The translations under genes were made by a program, and so were the position numbers. A stretch of DNA of 64,000 bases, from NCBI GenBank assembly GCA_947623455.1, contig OX392529.1, positions 51,293,186-51,357,185 on the forward strand. Direction: 5' to 3'. Numbering within the stretch: the first letter of the stretch is position 1; each line of letters begins with the position of its first letter. Shown one piece after another: positions 62,190 to 64,000 of this stretch. The notes under the pieces were generated by a model. It saw only the letters and a list, made by a program, of their open reading frames with translations. It was not told where the DNA came from and did not search any database. This DNA comes from Mimachlamys varia. Its lineage: Eukaryota > Mollusca > Bivalvia > Pectinida > Pectinidae.

Positions 62190-62500
62190 ACATCTCATTG
62201 ATTTAGGTAGAAAAAGTGTGAATCTTCTCGTTAATTTTGGAAGAATATAAGTATTGATCTTGATTTCTCTGTTTAATTCAGTTAGAATAAGTACAAAACT
62301 TTTTTATTTAATTTGGCAGAATAAGTGTGAAACTTCTTTTTTATGGGGGGTAGAGTAATTACGTATGAAACCAGAAATGTCTTGTTTATTGGGATAAAAT
62401 AAGTGTGTATCTTCTTGTTAATTATGGTAGAATAAGTACAAAAGGTCTTGTTAATTTGGGTAGAATGAGTGCGAAACTTCTTGTTGATCACGGTAAAATA
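62190..62500. repeat. Degenerate tandem repeat
   Basis: 'agaataagtgtgaaacttct' and variants ('gaataagtacaaaaggtctt', 'gaatgagtgcgaaacttctt') followed by 'gttaatt.gggt' recur about seven times with irregular spacing. The 76-codon minus frame through it is an artefact. Confidence 0.65.
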
Positions 62501-62586
62501 AAACTCATTCACCCCTGAAGTTTCATATAAACTGTTCCAACCTTTGAATTGGAAGAGTTCAAATGTGTTTTCAGGGGTGAATGAGT
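62501..62586 (+). mobile_element. 87-bp fold-back element
   Basis: 'aaactcattcacccctgaag' ... 'ccaacctttgaattggaaga' ... 'tttcaggggtgaatgagt'. The ends are intact; two bases are lost near the left apex. Confidence 0.85.
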
Positions 62587-62652
62587 CAAGGACATGCCTC
62601 CATATTGTGTTATATATATTGGCATGCCTGTGTGTATGTTTGCTCAGAAATG

Positions 62653-62970
62653 GGGTATTTTGGTGTACTTGGGGGTATTATGGTGTACTTGGGGGTATTT
62701 TGGTGTATTTGGAGGTATTTTGGTGTACTTGGAGGTATTTTGGTGTACTTGGAGGTATTTTGGTGTACTTGGGGCTATTTTGGTGTACTTGGGGGTATTT
62801 TGGTGTACATGGGGGTATTTTGGTGTACTTGGGGGTATTTTGGTGTACTTGGAGGTATTTTGGTGTACTTGGGGGTATTTTGGTGTACTTGGGGGTATTT
62901 TGGTGTACTTGGGGGTATTTTGGTGTACTTGGAGGTATTTTGGTGTACTTGGAGGTATTTTGGTGAACTT
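62653..62970. repeat. 20-bp minisatellite, about 16 units
   Basis: The unit 'ggtgtacttgggggtatttt' has few variants (gga/ggg, act/att). All six frames are open across it, giving 114-160-codon frames of Val/Leu/Trp/Gly-rich or Pro/Lys/Tyr-rich repeats. They lack start context and are artefacts. Confidence 0.95.
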
Positions 62971-63149
62971 GCCACCTTGTAATAGCATGGATCAGAAGCC
63001 CTACTTTACAGTGCCATCTCACAGAAATATGGTGCTGAAGGTATCCAACACAGCATCTAGTTTTAAAGCATTGTGATGCCCAGCTAGGTATACATGAGGA
63101 GGGAATACTGCCTTACTGGCGAGCTAGCTTTTCCAATCATGCGATATGA

Positions 63150-63205
63150 CCTGGGGCCTGCTCACGCTAGTCAGTAGTTGGATGGGTGATCACCTGAATG
63201 TTACA
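63150..63205 (+). pseudogene. 5S rRNA-like 3' fragment
   Basis: 'ctggggcctgctcacgctag' followed by 'tcagtagttggatgggtgat' 'cacctgaatg' resembles the 3' half of animal 5S rRNA (GGCCTGGTTAGTACTTGGAT, GGGWGACCRCCTGGGAAT). The 5' half is not recognisable. It is probably a 5S pseudogene or 5S-derived SINE remnant. Confidence 0.45.
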
Positions 63206-63222
63206 GCATTTACAAATTGACT

Positions 63223-63310
63223 TCACTCATTCACCCCTGAAATTTCATGATGAACTATTCCAACCTTTGAACTGGGAGAGTTCAAACGTGTCTTCATGGG
63301 TGAATGAGTT
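63223..63310 (+). mobile_element. 87-bp fold-back element
   Basis: 'cactcattcacccctgaaat', 'gaactattccaacctttgaa', 'ctgggagagttcaaacgtgt', 'cttcatgggtgaatgagtt'. A well-preserved copy, 130 bp from a coding exon. Confidence 0.85.
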
Positions 63311-63438
63311 AAAGAATATGTAGACGCCATGTAACTTTGATAAAAGACCATTGATCCATTGGGTTTTCATGGGAATGTCATGCCCAGAGCTTCATACTTT
63401 AATATTTAGCTGTAAGGAAATATGGTTTATATACTGAC

Positions 63439-63601
63439 CTTTCATCCGAGTCACTGAGTAGAGACTCAAGGTCCACCGTCGACATGGACCCTGACTTCTT
63501 CCTGAGCACGACGACTGGAACCTTGTGGTATCTGTCACGCTTCACCATCTTCACCTCCTTGATAGAGTAATCTCGCTGCGAGATCCTCTTCTTACACTTC
63601 T
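63439..63601 (-). CDS. Putative internal coding exon, unrecognised protein
   Basis: On the minus strand, acceptor 'catgatattgcag' precedes 163 bp ending at donor GATGAAAG|GTCAGT. The exon has two bases, 53 codons, then two bases. The peptide is very basic at first (KCKKRISQRDYSIKEVKMVK), then RDRYHKVPVVVLRKKSGSMS, then an acidic serine end, TVDLESLLSDSDE. Third positions favour G/C over the AT-rich background and CpG is frequent, which supports real coding. LLSDSDE could be an acidophilic kinase site. It lies to the right of the plus-strand exon at 61760-62087 on the opposite strand, so the two genes overlap or are interleaved unless one call is wrong. No domain is recognised. Confidence 0.6.
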
Positions 63602-63709
63602 CTGCAATATCATGAAGGTCATATGAATTAAAATGTGGACAACAATCGTCTTCTATCAAAGTTTAATCACCCTATTATCAAACTGTTTACATTGTTGTTT
63701 CCTTTTTCT

Positions 63710-64000
63710 ATCTTTTATATATTGGAATGGCTTTGTCCGTCCAACTGTTCGTCCGTCTGTCCATTTGTTTGTCCGTTCGTCCGTTCGTCCGTCAACATTT
63801 GATTTGCTCACCACTTTCCTGGTGAACTATTTGAAGGATTTTGATGAAACTTAACAAAAATTTTATTTGTATTAAGATCTAAAAACGAATTGATTTTGAG
63901 ATTCATTCAATATGTAATACAGAGTTATGGCCCTTACACTTGGAAAGTTTCAACAAATGCAAGAATTAATGGCCATTGTCCGCCTCTTTCCTGGAGAACT
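63710..64000 (+). mobile_element. Helitron-like element, cut by the window end
   Basis: 'atattggaatggctttgtcc' leads into a gtccgt/ttcgtccg microsatellite (63738-63793). Core-like DNA follows, with 'tcctggtgaactatttgaag' near 63819 and 'ctcctggagaact'-like sequence again at the window end (offset about 160). It looks like the start of another tandem core. Confidence 0.55.

Noticed and set aside
62544..63076. 114-160-codon frames rich in Val/Leu/Gly/Trp or Pro/Lys/Tyr
   Set aside because: The 20-bp array has no stops in any frame.
1..64000. Viral or prokaryotic gene cluster
   Set aside because: No dense gene layout, no polymerase, capsid, integrase or transposase frame was found on either strand.

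Overview
The window looks like nuclear DNA of a lophotrochozoan animal, most likely a bivalve mollusc. It is AT-rich, has no prokaryotic gene layout, and carries coding sequence only as short fragments bounded by GT/AG splice signals. The bivalve call is an inference from the repeats: elements with a tandem core of about 155 bp plus an ACGG-type microsatellite (the layout described for pearl/Helitron-like bivalve elements), tRNA-derived SINEs with a 'gggtactc..ctttcctccacc' central block, and 'caagaggcccagagggcc'-type element ends. No complete gene, rRNA gene, functional tRNA gene or CRISPR array is visible. Long open frames are almost all repeat artefacts.

Layout. 0-5 kb: two small inverted-repeat elements, a tRNA-like relic and a 33-bp minisatellite of about 68 units, each carrying GGTTAGGGTT. 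5-9.3 kb: a dense run of small non-autonomous elements, including one with 60-bp near-identical inverted termini. 9.6-16 kb: a convincing minus-strand exon (9679-9845), a weaker 78-bp exon candidate (11366-11443), a 19-bp repeat and CpG-rich patches. 16-30 kb: mostly featureless AT-rich DNA with several MITEs. 29-33 kb: a 17-bp repeat and a cluster of tRNA-derived SINEs. 33.8-39.7 kb: a G-run, a degenerate 129-bp repeat, then a 36-bp minisatellite of about 99 units that appears to have expanded inside a MITE. 39.9-44.0 kb: a 4.1-kb Helitron-like element with 24 core monomers of 155 bp in a trimeric higher-order pattern. 44-54 kb: more MITEs, a SINE inserted in a SINE, and an exon candidate at 51.5 kb. 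54.8-64 kb: the best genic part, with minus-strand exons at 54859-54998 and 63439-63601, a CpG-rich possible promoter at 55.0-55.4 kb, and the first coding exon of a plus-strand single-pass membrane protein (61760-62087).

How parts fit. All four better minus-strand coding fragments have usable donors, and some have compatible phases. The window may therefore be intronic DNA of one or two large genes, with alternative first exons. The plus-strand gene may start at a non-coding exon ending at 55148 and splice to 61657. None of these proteins is recognised, so no function is assigned. The most recurrent signal is an 87-bp fold-back element present in about ten copies. The second is a class of elements sharing a 5' mini-hairpin, an optional 155-bp core and a 3' hairpin followed by TAAAAA.
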